NCBI RefSeq assembly: GCF_040802235.1
Contig: NC_133167.1
Location: forward strand, 82,995,001-83,059,000
Reading direction: 5' to 3'
From: Manis javanica
Lineage: Eukaryota; Chordata; Mammalia; Pholidota; Manidae
DNA: 64,000 bases
How positions within the stretch are numbered: the first letter of the stretch is position 1; every line of letters starts with the position of its first letter. Shown one piece after another: positions 38,146 to 49,143 of this stretch. Made by a program: the position numbers and the translations under genes. Under the pieces are notes generated by a model, which worked only from the letters and a program-made list of their open reading frames with translations, did not search any database and was not told the DNA's origin.

Positions 38146-38361
38146 CTTGGCCATCTGAATCCAGAACTCTACCACTTGGGCCCTGTCCCGCGCCGTCATG
38201 CCTGGGGCCCCGAGGCAGGAGGAGATGACCAGGTTGGCTGCGTCATCAAATTGTTTTATGATCTTATTGACGCTGGGGGCCAGGTGCTCAACGTTTCCAT
38301 TATATGACTGGCTCCTGTAGCGGGTCATGTGGTCGGGCACTGCCACTTTGGTGAACAGTTC
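38146..38361 (-). CDS. RalGDS-like RasGEF domain exon
   Basis: The exon is 216 nt (exactly 72 codons). It opens after TATCCCCAG with ELFTKVAVPDHMTRYRSQS and ends in VVEFWIQMAK before a GTGTGC donor. In between are NVEHLAPSV, IIKQFDDAANLV and SSCLGAPGMTARDRAQVVEF. These match the start of the RasGEF catalytic domain of RalGDS proteins: an EHLAP segment, a QF..xAN..I segment, and the RA.VVE.WI helix. The boundaries coincide with family exon boundaries. The frame is fully open, which argues for recent or current constraint. The non-consensus donor (GTGTGC) is a mild concern. Confidence 0.78.
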
Positions 38362-39101
38362 CTGGGGATAGCAAGGGGGGATCATTTAGCTGTGTCCACA
38401 GTGCCCCTGGGCCCAGGCAGTTACCTGTCAGAGCTGGAGCCCAGGCCACTGAGGATGTGGTGTGAGCCTTATGGCAGTCCAGGCTTTGGACTCCATCCAC
38501 TGAGGCACCCAGGAACGGATGCACTGGACCCCACAGTGGTGGGGAACAGAGGGGTTCACTGAGAACAGGCATCCTCCCTCACCTTGTCCCTGCAGCACAA
38601 GGCAGCTCAGGCCTGCATGTCCTGGGGCATCTGCCTCCCATTCTGTCACCCCGTGGATCCCGCTACCCACTCAGGTGCAGTTACCCCTAAAACAACTCCA
38701 ACCAGGCCTTTGTTGTTGTCTGTGTCTCCCATGCAGTCAGGTACATGGCAGAGGCCTCTGAAGTGTGGAGGCTGTGGAGGCCTGCCAGGCCAACGGCCTG
38801 AGGACCTAATGCCATGGCAGCACCTCTCTCAGCACCCCTCTACTACACTGCCCCTCCCACCCCAGCCAGGCCCTGCCCACCTTCCCTCTGCTATTTCTCA
38901 TTGGTCCGCAAGGATCCCTAAGTGCCAGCCCTACTGTCCCTGTGGTCAGTGAAGGCTTGGGGGTGAGGAGAGTTTCTCAGGGCACATGGTGGGAAGGTGG
39001 CACGTCGGCCCAGATCACAGGAGTGCACATCGGGACAGCAGGTCTGGGGCAGCCCATGGCACAGGGAAGGCCCACCCCAACTTCGATCCTGCTCCACTCA
39101 C
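38362..39101. other. Intron of the RalGDS-like gene
   Basis: GC-rich sequence between a GTGAGT donor at 39101 and the acceptor at 38362. It contains no recognised repeat or exon. Confidence 0.55.
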
Positions 39102-39427
39102 CGCATACATCAGGGTCAGCTGCTCGGCCACCAGGCGGGGGGGGAATGCCAGGATGGTGGACTCTGGAGCTGGCTCTGCCTCTGCCAGGCCCGGTACCAT
39201 TCTGGCAGGTGCCCTGGGCCCTGTGCCCGAGGGCTCATAGGGCTCAAGCTCAGGGCTTGGCGGTGGGGCTGAGGGCACTGCTGTGACATCCTCCAGCTCT
39301 TCAGGGGCTGAAACAGATGACACTGGCTGCAGCTCCAGCACAGGGGTCTCAGGGAGCTCCTGAACTGGTTCTAGCCATGAAGCCAGCCCTCCCTTTGTCT
39401 CTCGAGCCAGCTGCGTCTGCCGTGGTT
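39102..39427 (-). CDS. RalGDS-like linker exon preceding the RasGEF domain
   Basis: The exon is 326 nt, opening after CTGCCCCAG and ending at TATGCG|GTGAGT. It encodes a Pro/Glu/Ala-rich linker (segments ETPVLELQPVSSVS and SPELEPYEPSGT) and finishes with FPPRLVAEQLTLMYA. The last segment is a near-signature of RalGDS just before the catalytic domain, and the next exon continues in register with ELF. A similar linker block recurs upstream at 39955-40170, pointing to an internal duplication. Confidence 0.72.
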
Positions 39428-39954
39428 CTGGGGCAGGGAGGACACAGAGAAAGGGACACCCCAGGGCTGATTCCCCGCACCTTACAATGACAGAAAAGCC
39501 CTCACTGTGTTGAAGGCAATCCCTGTCCGGGAAGCCCACCCTAAACGGTTCCCTGGCTGCAGCCCCTCACCTTCCAGCTCTGCCACAGTGGGCCCCAGGT
39601 GCTCCTCCTGGGCCAAGTGGTGGAGGACTTGGCCCTCTGGGATGGATGAAAGCTGGCTGCCATGGAGGATGCTGGGCACATGCTCTGGGGCTCCCAGGCA
39701 CGGCGCCTAGCCTGGCCCATTCTGGGGCTGGGGGAAGGCATGGGAGTGGAAGAGTGAGAAGCCTGGTCTTCCCAGCCACACTGCCCTCCCAGCCCACCCT
39801 TGTGTGGGCCTGGCCACTCTGCATTCCCCTGCCTGTCCAGGCAACTGCTCCTCCCCCTTCTTGACCCTGTGTGTCCTGGGACCCCATCCTTTCCCATCCT
39901 CCCAAAGAGGAAGTCCCTAGTCAGCAGCCCGCCTGTGGGAATCCAAAGATTGGT

Positions 39955-40170
39955 CACCTGCTGGGTTCTGAAGGCTCATGGGGCTCCACCTCAGGGCCTG
40001 AGACCACTCCTGGGTTGTCCCAGATGCTCACCGCACCGGGTATGGTGGGCTCTGGACCTGGAGCTGGCTCTTCCAGGCCCGGTGCCAGTCCAGTAGGTGC
40101 TGTGGGCCCCAGGGCTGAAGCAGGTGACACCGGCCATAGCTCCAGCATAGGGGTCTCTCGTGCTGTCCTC
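39955..40170 (-). CDS. Second copy of the RalGDS-like linker exon
   Basis: The minus strand encodes ETPMLELWPVSPASA, then a segment with APGLEEPAPGPEPTI, then EPHEPSEPS. This parallels the 39102-39427 exon (ETPVLELQPVS; PGLAEAEPAPESTI; EPYEPSGT), with the blocks in rearranged order and moderate divergence. Splice sites were not pinned down. It is either an alternative or additional linker exon, or a non-functional duplicate. Confidence 0.45.
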
Positions 40171-42279
40171 ATTCTCCATTTCTTCCTCACACTTGTCCAG
40201 GGAACCCTCCGCCTGCAGACCTTATTCCCACGGAGAGTTGACTCCTCTTCATGCTGAAGGGGGCAGGGGGCATATCGTCAGCAGGAAACCCAGGAACCAC
40301 CAGGATGAGGGAGGTTTGCAGCCACCCGAGAGTCCCCAGCCCCCTGGGGTGCAATCAAGGAGAGGGAAGGGGTGCCCCCAGGCAATGAGATTCCAGGCCC
40401 TCTGGAGTGGGACTGTCGACCACTCTCGTGGGGAAGCCCTGGGAGGGCCCTGGCAGGTTGCCAGGTTTGGAACGGGTCCTGAGTGTAGACAGCCTGCCCC
40501 GGGCCTAGGGAGATGGAGTAGGTGTGAATCCATCCACCAGCAACTCCACGCTCCCCAGGGTGGAGTTCCGAAAAGCCAGTGCCTAGTAGCTTGGGAGGTG
40601 CCACCCGGGGCTGCCTGGACCTCTCCTCGGGGAAATGTGGGCCTCAGTCCCTGCCCCTGACATCAGGGACACAGGGCCATCTGCATATGACTGGTCACTG
40701 AGGGAAGGAGAGGACACACCCTGGGCTCAGGACTAACATGTGGGTGGAAGTACCTGGTCCCAACACTCACCTCCATGTCCTGAATGATGAGAGCAGAGGT
40801 GTGACACTGACTGCCCCACCAGGGGGCCACCACCTCACAACATGCTGGCACCCAGGAATGGCCCCCCTCCTCCCCAGCCTTCAGTCCTGCCCATACCCCA
40901 CACCCACCACACACACACAGAAGGGGTGGAGGTGAAGGTCATCCCGGGATGGGTCACACTTGGGGCCTGGACCTGGAGTGGCCTGCTCTGGGCAGCCCTG
41001 TGTTACCTCGGGGTTCCTTGGACAACACGGACAGAGGCATTGGAGGTGGTCTCTGAGCCAACGCCCACAGCGAGCAGGAAGACTGTCCCTCTTTGCTTCC
41101 CTGACTTCCATGCCTTCAGAAGGGTCTGCACAACAAGACCGTATGTTGCTCTGTCGAGCGTCTCCGGTCAAGTGAGCAGGACTGGGGTCTGTGTCCAGGA
41201 ACTGGGCACCGGGTCACTATTCAGGTTCTACTGGGCATGTCATCAGTGACATCACTTCCTGAAGGTTCCATTTCATGGGCCCCTCCCTGCATTCAAACAC
41301 ACCCACATGCCCCTCTGGGCTGCTGACTGCCCATCCTGGCCCCCTTGCCATGCATGACTACACAAATCTCCACCAGAGCCCTCCCCTTGCTCTTTGGCAA
41401 TGTCACTAGGGTCCCAGCTCTGAGGAGACGAGCTGAGCTCAGACCTCTTTTTCTCACCAGTTCCCTGTCCTGATGAACCCACAGTGCCTCCCAGGAGCTA
41501 CCCAATGTCCCAACCTGCACAGGCAGGGTCATGCCAGACATTTCTCCCTAGGGACATCCTCAGGGATATATGGATGACACCTCCAACTCCTGGGGGCTGG
41601 TGTCATGTGTGTCTGACACACAGGCTCAGAGATGGAACAATGCCAAGCAGGCTTGACATGGGGTGTGGAATACCACGCAAGTCAGGCCCGGGTTCGGGCC
41701 ATGAGATCTTGAGCAAGTCATCCCCCCTCTAGGCCATTTTCAGGTGTGCACCTTGAAGGGGTGGCAATGACAGGAGACCCAGGTGTTGTCATCTACTCCC
41801 AAGGCATCCACCTACCAGAGGTCTCCATTCTCTGAGGACCATACCCAAGGGCCTCCCGTTGACATATGTGATGAGCATCCTTGTATGGTGAACCCAGTAA
41901 TCCCTCCTAGGAAGCACATACCCTGCGACCACTGCATGGTGTGAACAGCACAGCCAAGGGGGTGTGCTGTCACAGCCACATTGCATGACAAGCAGTTACT
42001 TCCCCACTTTTCATACTTTCTGTACAAAAGGGTCCTGACACTGCCCAGGGCAGTGAGCTTGGTAGCCCATATCAGTGTGTATGTGTCATGGCTTCTACGC
42101 ACATATTCTATTTCCCAGACATAAGGGGGAGGGGTTTGGATGCAGCAAGAAAATGGATACGTTCATCCATTTTGTTCACGGTGTGACATATTTACGGAAC
42201 AAATGTCATGGTTAAGATCACAGAATTAAGTAGCTACTAGCTCATTTTCAACATCCAGCTTTAACCACTTGGTAGGCAT
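40171..42279. other. GC-rich DNA, upstream of or intronic to the RalGDS-like gene
   Basis: No exon was recognised with confidence. The minus strand at about 41010-41170 contains an open stretch (RATYGLVVQTLLKAWKSG) followed by a possible GTAACA donor, which I cannot assign to a family. A MIR-like core is visible on the plus strand at about 41690-41745. An N-terminal REM domain and the first exon were not found. Confidence 0.4.
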
Positions 42280-42284
42280 TTGAC

Positions 42285-42455
42285 TGCGGATGAGTCACTG
42301 ACCTTGGTAGCACAGTTTCTCCACCTGTCCCTTGGCTGTGATCATAGGATCTTGATTACGTGAGGTCACAGAGAGCATTGAAGGAGTTACCCTGGGAAGA
42401 AGGCTTGGAAGGCCTGGCACATCACAAGTGCTTCATCTAGTTAGTATAAATCTAT
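42285..42455 (+). repeat. MIR SINE relic
   Basis: A plus-strand MIR. It runs from 'gatgagtcactgaccttggta' through 'cagtttctccacctgtccc' and 'ggaaggcctggcacatcac' to 'aagtgcttcatctagttag'. The order and spacing match the MIR body. Confidence 0.8.
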
Positions 42456-42507
42456 TGTTACATTCCTCTAAACTGTAAGCTCCAGAGGGCACAGAGCTAA
42501 GGGGTCA

Positions 42508-42905
42508 ATGCAGAATTTCCAGAACCTCCCACGTAGCCATAGTCCACTTACAGATCAATGGTTGTAACCAGTGCAGGGCCTTACAACCTCCAGGACAAGG
42601 GGTGGAGAGGAAATAGCCATTCTGTCCTCCCGTCCATTCCTGATATGAACTGGTCTGGCATCTGCCAAGCACCAAAAACCCACTCACGGAATTCCTGCTA
42701 GAAGGGGCGGGTAGGGGAAGGAGAGCACCATCCGCGGCTGGACGAGATGGATGGTGCTGAGCCTGGCTAGTGACCATAACAAATAAAAGCCTTTCTACCT
42801 GCCCTTTCCCTTGACTGATTTCGGTTTTGCAGTCTCATAGGGGGACTTGCCCTGGCCTGGGAACATCTCTCCCTCCAAGGCTATATCTGGCATAGTTGGC
42901 AGGAT
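42508..42905 (+). repeat. Probable 5' LTR of an old ERV
   Basis: The stretch carries AATAAA (about 42781) and the U5-like sequence 'cccttgactgatttcggttttgcag'. This resembles the U5 of the solo LTR at 49144-49492, suggesting related LTR families. It is followed by TTGGCAGGATCTGG, a plausible primer-binding region, at about 42896-42909. The 5' boundary is approximate. Confidence 0.5.
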
Positions 42906-45760
42906 CTGGTGAACCTGAAATCGGTCCTCATGGTTCCCTGTTGGTGCGGACTGCTCCTATAGATGGTGAGGAGGTACTCTTAGTTCCCTAGAGGCGGTGG
43001 GGATACATCTGGGAACACCCCTAGGGATGGCAGGGATTCCCCAGGGGATTCCTGTGTGGGTGGTGAGGCTTCACCTGGAGATCCCACAGTGGAGATGGTG
43101 TCCATGGCAAGTGCCTCCTGGAGAAGTGACCCTCTCCCCAGAATCTGGGGAAAATGGGGACCCTGGAGGTAGTGGAGTCAGTCCCGTGTAAAATGGGGGA
43201 CTCGGGAACTGAGTGGCCATAACGTGGCAGGAAAAGTGGGGTGGTTGTTTCTCACAGCATTAGAAAGGGTTACTAATGAGAGAAATCCCCTCCAGTGGCA
43301 AGCGTCCAGGAAGATGAGTTGTGGGGTGGTCTGAGAAGGGAAAGAAAACTGAGGTCACACTGCTGAGAGACACACTGGTGGCAAGGGAGGGGGCAGCACA
43401 AAATGGTGGCGGAGGGGGAGAGGGTGGGGGTCGAGGACGGGGTGGTGCCTTCAGCCAAGCACATGGCAGGCTAGGAGGTGCAGGGGACAATGGCAGGGTG
43501 AGGCTGAGGACAGAGCTGTTGCTGAGCCTGCTGCCTGAGGCACCAACCCTCCCATATTGAAGGCCTACCCAGTTTGTTAGGCAAATAAAGATGCAACAAC
43601 CTCAGGTTCCTCGCTGAGTGGAGCAGACCCCACCCCACTGTGGAGCACTCCACGCTCCATGCCTATACCCAGGCCGAGCTGGAGCCTCCGCCTACATGGC
43701 CTTTGCATCTTTGGAGTTCAGGAGTAGAGGGCATTGTTCTGTCAGGGTCAGAAATGAGTAAAGTGGCTTCCCTGACGCGACTCACCCATCTCTCTGGCAT
43801 AGGATACAAAATGCCCGTGAGCACCAGGGAATGATGTACTTTTGGATTGCCAGACTGCAGCCCTAAGGGCAGTTTGGCCTAATCAGGGTGAGTTGCTGTC
43901 TTTCCCTGCTAGTTGGAAAACATGCAGCACTCCAGCAGGTGCTGGGGAGCTGGGCATGGAAAGTGTCAGCTGTTATGTGGACCGACAGGGCCCCTGTGAG
44001 GGGTTGTTCACCAGAGGATTGAGGACTCTGGTGCTCCCTACAGCTCTTCCATCCTTCTCTGGGTCCCTAGTGACTGTTCTTGCTCCTCCACGTAGGAAAA
44101 CCCGTAAGTGAGGTCACTCCTGCTGCTCAGATCTGGGGGAGGCTGAAATCAGAAGAGCTCAGAAGGTAATATGGTCTGTGACTGAAAGAAGAGGTTTACA
44201 GGGCCCTGTGAAGGTCTCGAGGACCCAGACTATGCGTTGATTTGATAAAGGCGGAGGCAGTGAAAGAAATATTCCATGGAGAGCCCAGTAGAATCTTCCT
44301 AGAACTGTGGCACCAATTAAAGCCAAAGCAGCGGTTCAAGCCTCTGACGTACAAGACACGGAAGCCAGAGGCAAAGCCCCTCTTCTGGCCCATGTGCCTG
44401 CAGGACTTCCTGGGTCCCTGACCACACAGGAGGGTGATTGGGGATTGCGGTCTGACTTTGTGGGGGTGTCAAGGCCCCCACCTTGTGGGTGCGGTGAGGA
44501 CTGAAGGCCACATTGTAGAGGAATGCAGGGAACAGGGCTGAGCCACCCTTCGTAGAAACTACGTGAGGCTAACATTCCTGGACCCTACCCTAAGTTAGAT
44601 AACTAGAAGTAAATGACCCCCCTGGGGTCGAATCTCATGATAAGTCACATAGGAATGCTTGTGCAAAGGTCAGGCACCTGGTGTATCCCTGTTCCAATTT
44701 TATTGGCCAAAGTATAGAATGTGTTTCAAATTCATTGGTTGGGGTAATGTGCAGGCTCTGGTGCGATGACTGTAGGAATCCCATATAAACCATACCTAAA
44801 GTTGCTTGGGGGTCGGCAGCTCGGACTCGGCCTGCGTGTCAGGGGTGGTGCTGTCGACTCCAGCTTGCTGGCTGAATAAAGGCTTTGCTTGGATTTTCAT
44901 CTCCATGTCCGTGTGTCTTGTTCTCTGGGAAACCCCGGAGTCCTGGACCCTAACACACATGACATGTACAATTAACAATTCACTGGTCCCCAGTGAATGT
45001 ACAATGTGTTCTGGCACTGGTGGAGAGTGGAACTGAATGTTCTGTGATTTATGGTAACCCTGAGTGGTTTCCTGGGACTCCTACTGTGATAGATGCTCGG
45101 GGGTAAGGCAGTTAGAGTGAAGAAAGCCCAAAATACATTGGGAATGGGGCATTTACCCCCAAAGCAGTACACTGTGTATATTTCTCCAATCCCTGAATAT
45201 ATTTTGGGGTTGGATACCCTGCAGGGCCTGTGGTTACTGACCACTGCAGGTGAGTTTAGACTGAGGATATGTGTGGTAAAGGCAGCTCGGAGGGGACTTG
45301 CACTCGCCCATAGCTGTCTGTACCTCGGCAAGTGACAAATACTAAGCAGTATGTATTGCCAGGGGGCACAAAGAAATCGGAGAAACTCTACAGGAGCTGG
45401 AGAAGGTGGACATCATAATGTGCACTCATAGTCCTTTTACTTCCCTGGTGTGACACATCATGTTGAGGTCCTTGCTAATGCTTTCTTCTCTATTGACTTA
45501 ACACAGGAGAGCCAGTAACAGTTTGCCTTCATGTGGGAAGGCTGGCTGAGGATGTTCGATGTCTATCTGCAGGGACATCTCTGCAGTCCCATATGAGTCA
45601 TGGATTTGTAGCCCAGGACTTGGCAGCATGGGAGAAACTGCCAACAGTGAACCTGTTTCATTATCTTGATGACGTTATGCTCACATCTGATTCTCTTCCA
45701 GATCTACAAGGTGCAGTACCTAGAGTGCTGCAGCATCTACAGGAGAAAGGATGACAGGAG
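42906..45760 (+). pseudogene. ERV-L-like gag-pro-RT relic, interrupted by a solo LTR
   Basis: Downstream of the LTR is a leader and a degraded gag-like region (about 43190-44508). An unrelated solo LTR then interrupts it (44514-44955). A protease-like and reverse-transcriptase start region follows (44961-45440). In it, the plus strand reads TNTKQYVLPGGTK in one frame and, after a frameshift, HKEIGETLQELEK, typical of the RT N-terminus of ERV-L/foamy-like elements. A second RT piece (about 45590-45755) carries an HYLDDVMLTS-type active site. Frameshifts and deletions separate the pieces. No integrase or env was seen. Joining the parts on either side of the solo LTR into one element is inference. 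Confidence 0.6.
44514..44955 (+). repeat. Solo LTR with 5-bp target-site duplication
   Basis: The 442-bp LTR starts TGTAGAGGAATG and ends CCCTAACA. It is flanked by perfect CACAT repeats at 44509-44513 and 44956-44960. It carries CCAAT-like ATTGGCCAAA and ATTGGTTGGG boxes, a CATATAAACC TATA box (about 44783-44792) and AATAAAGG (about 44875). Ends plus duplication show that it integrated into the older ERV relic and later lost its interior by LTR-LTR recombination. Confidence 0.85.
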
Positions 45761-45831
45761 GGACAGAAGTTGAGACCAGCTATCCCTTTCTGCCTGGCCT
45801 CCTGGTTGGCTGCTGGTGGCAGAGGGGGATC

Positions 45832-46192
45832 TGTGATGTAAGTCTGGGGAGAGGAAATCCCAGGGCAAAATACCTTTAACAACAGAAATCAGTCAAAGGA
45901 AGAAATAAAGTTTAAAATTCATTTATTGCTTACAAACTGCAGTCTGTGGGCTTCTCTCTTTCCTGCTCCAGCAGAAGCAAAAGCAGCCCTCCCCGTCTCC
46001 TCTCAGGTACAGCCGATAAGCCCTCCATTGCGCAGGAAATTACCCATTGGTATGGAGATGAACTCCTCTCCACCCCTGAGGAATGATACAAATGCACTAA
46101 ACCATATTTCTTTCCACCTCTGATTGCCTACTGATATGGAGATGTACTAAAACCAGGCAAGATATATTGGAAATATTACAGTTTTACCCACT
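45832..46192 (-). repeat. Solo LTR, inverted partner of the one at 49144-49492
   Basis: Read on the minus strand, it matches 49144-49492 throughout. Shared elements include CTGCAGTTTGT, 'TTTAAACTTTATTTC', 'CCTTTGACT', 'AAGGTATTTTGCCC' and a TCCCCAGA-like end. On the minus strand it keeps an AATAAA that the other copy has as AATGAA. The outer boundaries are approximate. Confidence 0.75.
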
Positions 46193-46699
46193 CATGAGCT
46201 CTGGTGGAAGATTCTATAAAGGTCCAGGCAGAGATGCCCTGTGAGCAGATGAAAATGTAGAGCCAAAGGAGGGCTATCTGGAAATAAGTGGAAGAATCTA
46301 AGAAGGGAGGGACTTGGTTGGAAAAAGACCACACCAGGCAGTAATCATAGAGATATTCTGAGGCCTTAATGGGAGGCCAGAAGAGGAGACCAGAGCCGCC
46401 TATTCTGGCCCCAGAGGGGAATTGGGGCTAAGCGGCAGCTGTGGAGCTGGATTTCAGTCAACCTGAGTACCTTTTCCTACAGCTGGAACTGGGGGGAGAA
46501 TGGAAAAACAGGGACAAGGGGCATGCCCCATGGCGTCAGGGAGGAGAGTTCCCTTCCAGGCAAAACGCACCCCCCACGGACCCACCAAAGCTGCTTTTCT
46601 GCCCCAACCCTCCCTTTACCAGAACCCCCACCTTCCAGGCAGCTGGCTAAGCAACCCATTAAGGCCATCTTCCTAACTCATAAATGAACCCTTCTGTTC
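46193..46699. other. Unclassified GC-rich DNA
   Basis: No recognised gene. It may be the internal remainder of one of the neighbouring LTR elements. An imperfect direct repeat (GAATGAACTTGGC..AACAC..AAAAGTAGGAGAGCAA, twice) follows at about 46726-46796, inside the next LTR. Confidence 0.4.
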
Positions 46700-46704
46700 C
46701 ATGG

Positions 46705-47668
46705 GTTCTTGTTAATGGAGTCAAAGAATGAACTTGGCAAACACTCAAAAGTAGGAGAGCAAGAATGAACTTGGCCAACACAAAAGTAGGAGAGCAATGG
46801 AGAGGCTTTTATTTAGAGATGAAGCGTGAGGACAGAGCTCCTGGCTCATGCTGGGAGGGGCCAAGAGAGTCCAGGGTGGTGCGTTTTGTAGGGCATTTAT
46901 AGGCGGTTGAGAGACAAAGGGCTAGGGATGCAGACCTGCTAAGTGGTCCCAAAGTGTTTATCTTTGAGGAGACATTAAGTTTCTTATCGGTCTTCTGCAA
47001 AATTAGCTTAACACAAGAAATGTACTGCTCTGATTCTCTCAGGATAGCAGCTTGTTGGTCTCGGAGCATATCATCCAAGACGGCCTGCTCTACTTTCAAG
47101 GTGGGCTGAGTTATTGTCTGTCTGTTAACGAGTATGTTAAGAAACTTACTTTTTAACATCATGGGTTTTAAAATGCAATCTTATCTTTAAGATGGAATCC
47201 TTCTTGTTTTTAACTACATACATGACTGGGCTTGTTTGCTGAAATCAATTGTCCAGGTTGCGTATTATTTTATTAGGGCTGGAGGAGGAAAAGCAGCATC
47301 TGAGTAAAGTTAAAAACATAAGCTGGGTCTTTCAGCAGGCTCAGGTAAATCTTACCATAGTATGACTTAATTGACACAATGAGGACTTGGGTTATGCTGA
47401 GGTATTTGCTTATCTGGGGCATAGTCAAACATTCTAGGCCAAGTTCTCCTGGCTTTTTAGTTTTAACTTATTTCACTGAAGAATGCCTATAACTCTCAGT
47501 TTGATATTTTTACCTTAGAGAATTAATGTGACTGACTTTGCTTAATGTTTAACATGGAGTTTCATAGGGGTTTCTTTGCACATTGTTACATTGTTCTGAC
47601 TGTGATTAACCTGCTTTTCTTCCAGAGGCCCTCACCCTACTCTGTCTAAAGCCACAGCCCCTGTCTCA
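46705..47668 (-). repeat. LTR, fullest copy of the TGAGACAG family
   Basis: On the minus strand it starts near TGAGACAGGGGCTGTGG (47668) and runs through the U3 shared with 31952-32428. A TATAAATGCCC box follows (about 46893-46903), then an AATAAAAGCC signal (about 46806-46815), ending in a tandemly duplicated R/U5 block. At roughly 960 bp it is a long LTR. No partner LTR with internal sequence was seen. The exact left end is uncertain. Confidence 0.6.
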
Positions 47669-47983
47669 CTTCCAACCCAAGTATTTGCAAAGATGAGTAA
47701 GAATTTGTTCATTTGAACAAATCCCCTAGGTGACAGGCGCACAGGGAAAATTTCCACTTTGCTCTGCATCCCACTCCCCACCCACCAGGCATGCTCTGGG
47801 GAGTAATTTATTAGGAAGAGGCCCTGGGCCCACAGAAGCAAGCAGCTGTCACCCAGCTCCCAGCAGGGCAAGTGGGCTGGTTGGCCTCAAGAAGGACATG
47901 GGGACTGTGTCAGTTGAATTGTTGAAGAAAATCCCTCTAGATTTCTACGTCACATGGATCACTCACATTCCACCAGATGCCAG
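47669..47983. other. Spacer between two head-to-head LTRs
   Basis: About 315 bp without recognised genes or repeats, separating the U3 starts of two oppositely oriented LTRs of one family. Confidence 0.5.
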
Positions 47984-48176
47984 TTGAGACAGAGACCAGA
48001 GTAGGGTGAGGGCCTCCAGAAAAAAGTAAAGCAAGATAATCACAGGAAAATGTTAACAATGTGCAATGAAACCCCTACCAAAACAAATAATTTGCAACCT
48101 GTGTGATTTAGCAAGCAAGCCCAGTAATAAACAAGTAGTAAAAACAGGAAAGATTCCATCTTACAGATAAGATTGT
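47984..48176 (+). repeat. Truncated LTR of the TGAGACAG family, abutting the mitochondrial insertion
   Basis: It starts TGAGACAGAGACCAGAGTAG and includes 'gggtgagggcctcc' and 'ttccatcttacagataagatt', with an internal deletion relative to the inverted copy at 47165-47668. Where the family continues 'gcatttt', this copy switches directly to mitochondrial ND5 sequence. The break is therefore an insertion or deletion junction. Confidence 0.6.
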
Positions 48177-49138
48177 GAGCACCTCACTGATAAGGTCTTT
48201 GGAGCAGAATCCTGTAAGGAAGGGCATTCCTGTTAGGGCTGCGCTTCCAGTGATGAGGGCGGAGGTGGGGAGGGGAAGAGCCTCCTATTTTTCGGATGTC
48301 TTGTTCATCATTCAGACTATGAATAATTGACTCCAAGCACATAAACAATACGGCCTTAAAGAAGGCACGGGTTCAGGTATGTAGAAAGGCTAAATGTGGC
48401 TGATTAATGCCAATGGTAACTATTATTAGGCCGAGTTGACTTGAAGTTAATAAAGCTGCAATTTTTTTATGTCGTTTTGGGTAAAGGGTGCAAATAGCTG
48501 TAAACAGAGTTGTGGTAGCTCCTAAACATAAAGTTACTGTTCGAATTATTTTACTGTTTTCTATTAGAGGGTAAACTTGCATTAAAAGAAATATCCCTGC
48601 AACAGCTATTGTACCAGAATGAAGCAGTGCTGATACTGGGGTTGGCCCTTCCGTAGCAGAAGGAAGTCAGGGATGTAGGCCAAATTGTGCAGATTTTCTG
48701 GCTGCAGCCAGTAATAGTCCTATTGGAGGAATGTTTGTGTTTTCAGCACTGAGAATAAAGATTTGTTGAAATTCTCATGAGTTTAGGTTGGGAAGAAATC
48801 ATGCTATAGATACATAGGAGAAATCCAGTGTCTCAATACGATTGTATAAGATTGCCTGTGTATAGCAGCAGTATTTGCAGCTGTGCACCCATATCACCAG
48901 CCAATGATTCCAACTCCTTCTCAAGCAATAAAAAGTTGGAATAGATTGTTTGCAGTGGTTAGAATTATTACTGTGATTAAGAAAGTTAATATTTGAAGAC
49001 TCAATTAATATAAGGGTCTGACTCTGTTTATCATGAGGAGAATTCTATGATGGATCATGTGATGAATAGTGCTATGGTATGTTATAGAAAAATAATCTAA
49101 TTTAAAGCTTGTTGATATTTTTATGGTTTGATTTGTTA
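48177..49138 (-). pseudogene. MT-ND5: NUMT: ND5 internal part
   Basis: ND5 is a proton-pumping subunit of respiratory complex I. The minus strand encodes recognisable ND5 segments, for example [14 protein letters not shown] then a [14 protein letters not shown] stretch (48373-48582). Beyond them is a stretch corresponding to the following helix region (48195-48370). Several frame breaks occur. The lower end at 48177 is the insertion junction. Confidence 0.9.
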
Positions 49139-49143
49139 TCCAG

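Larger units (their letters stand above)
34928..40190 (-). other. RalGDS-family guanine nucleotide exchange factor gene region
   Basis: RalGDS proteins are Ras effectors that load GTP onto RalA/RalB through a RasGEF (CDC25-like) domain. Four segments on the minus strand fit this family in the right order: a Pro/Glu-rich linker ending in FPPRLVAEQLTLM, a 72-residue RasGEF exon, a short later RasGEF piece and a segment near the end of the catalytic domain. Three of the exons have consensus splice sites and no internal stop. The central RasGEF exons expected between 38.1 and 36.1 kb were not recognised. It may therefore be a divergent functional paralogue (RGL4/Rgr-like by its short, diverged character) or a gene in decay. 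The symbol is left empty because the paralogue cannot be decided by eye. Confidence 0.6.
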
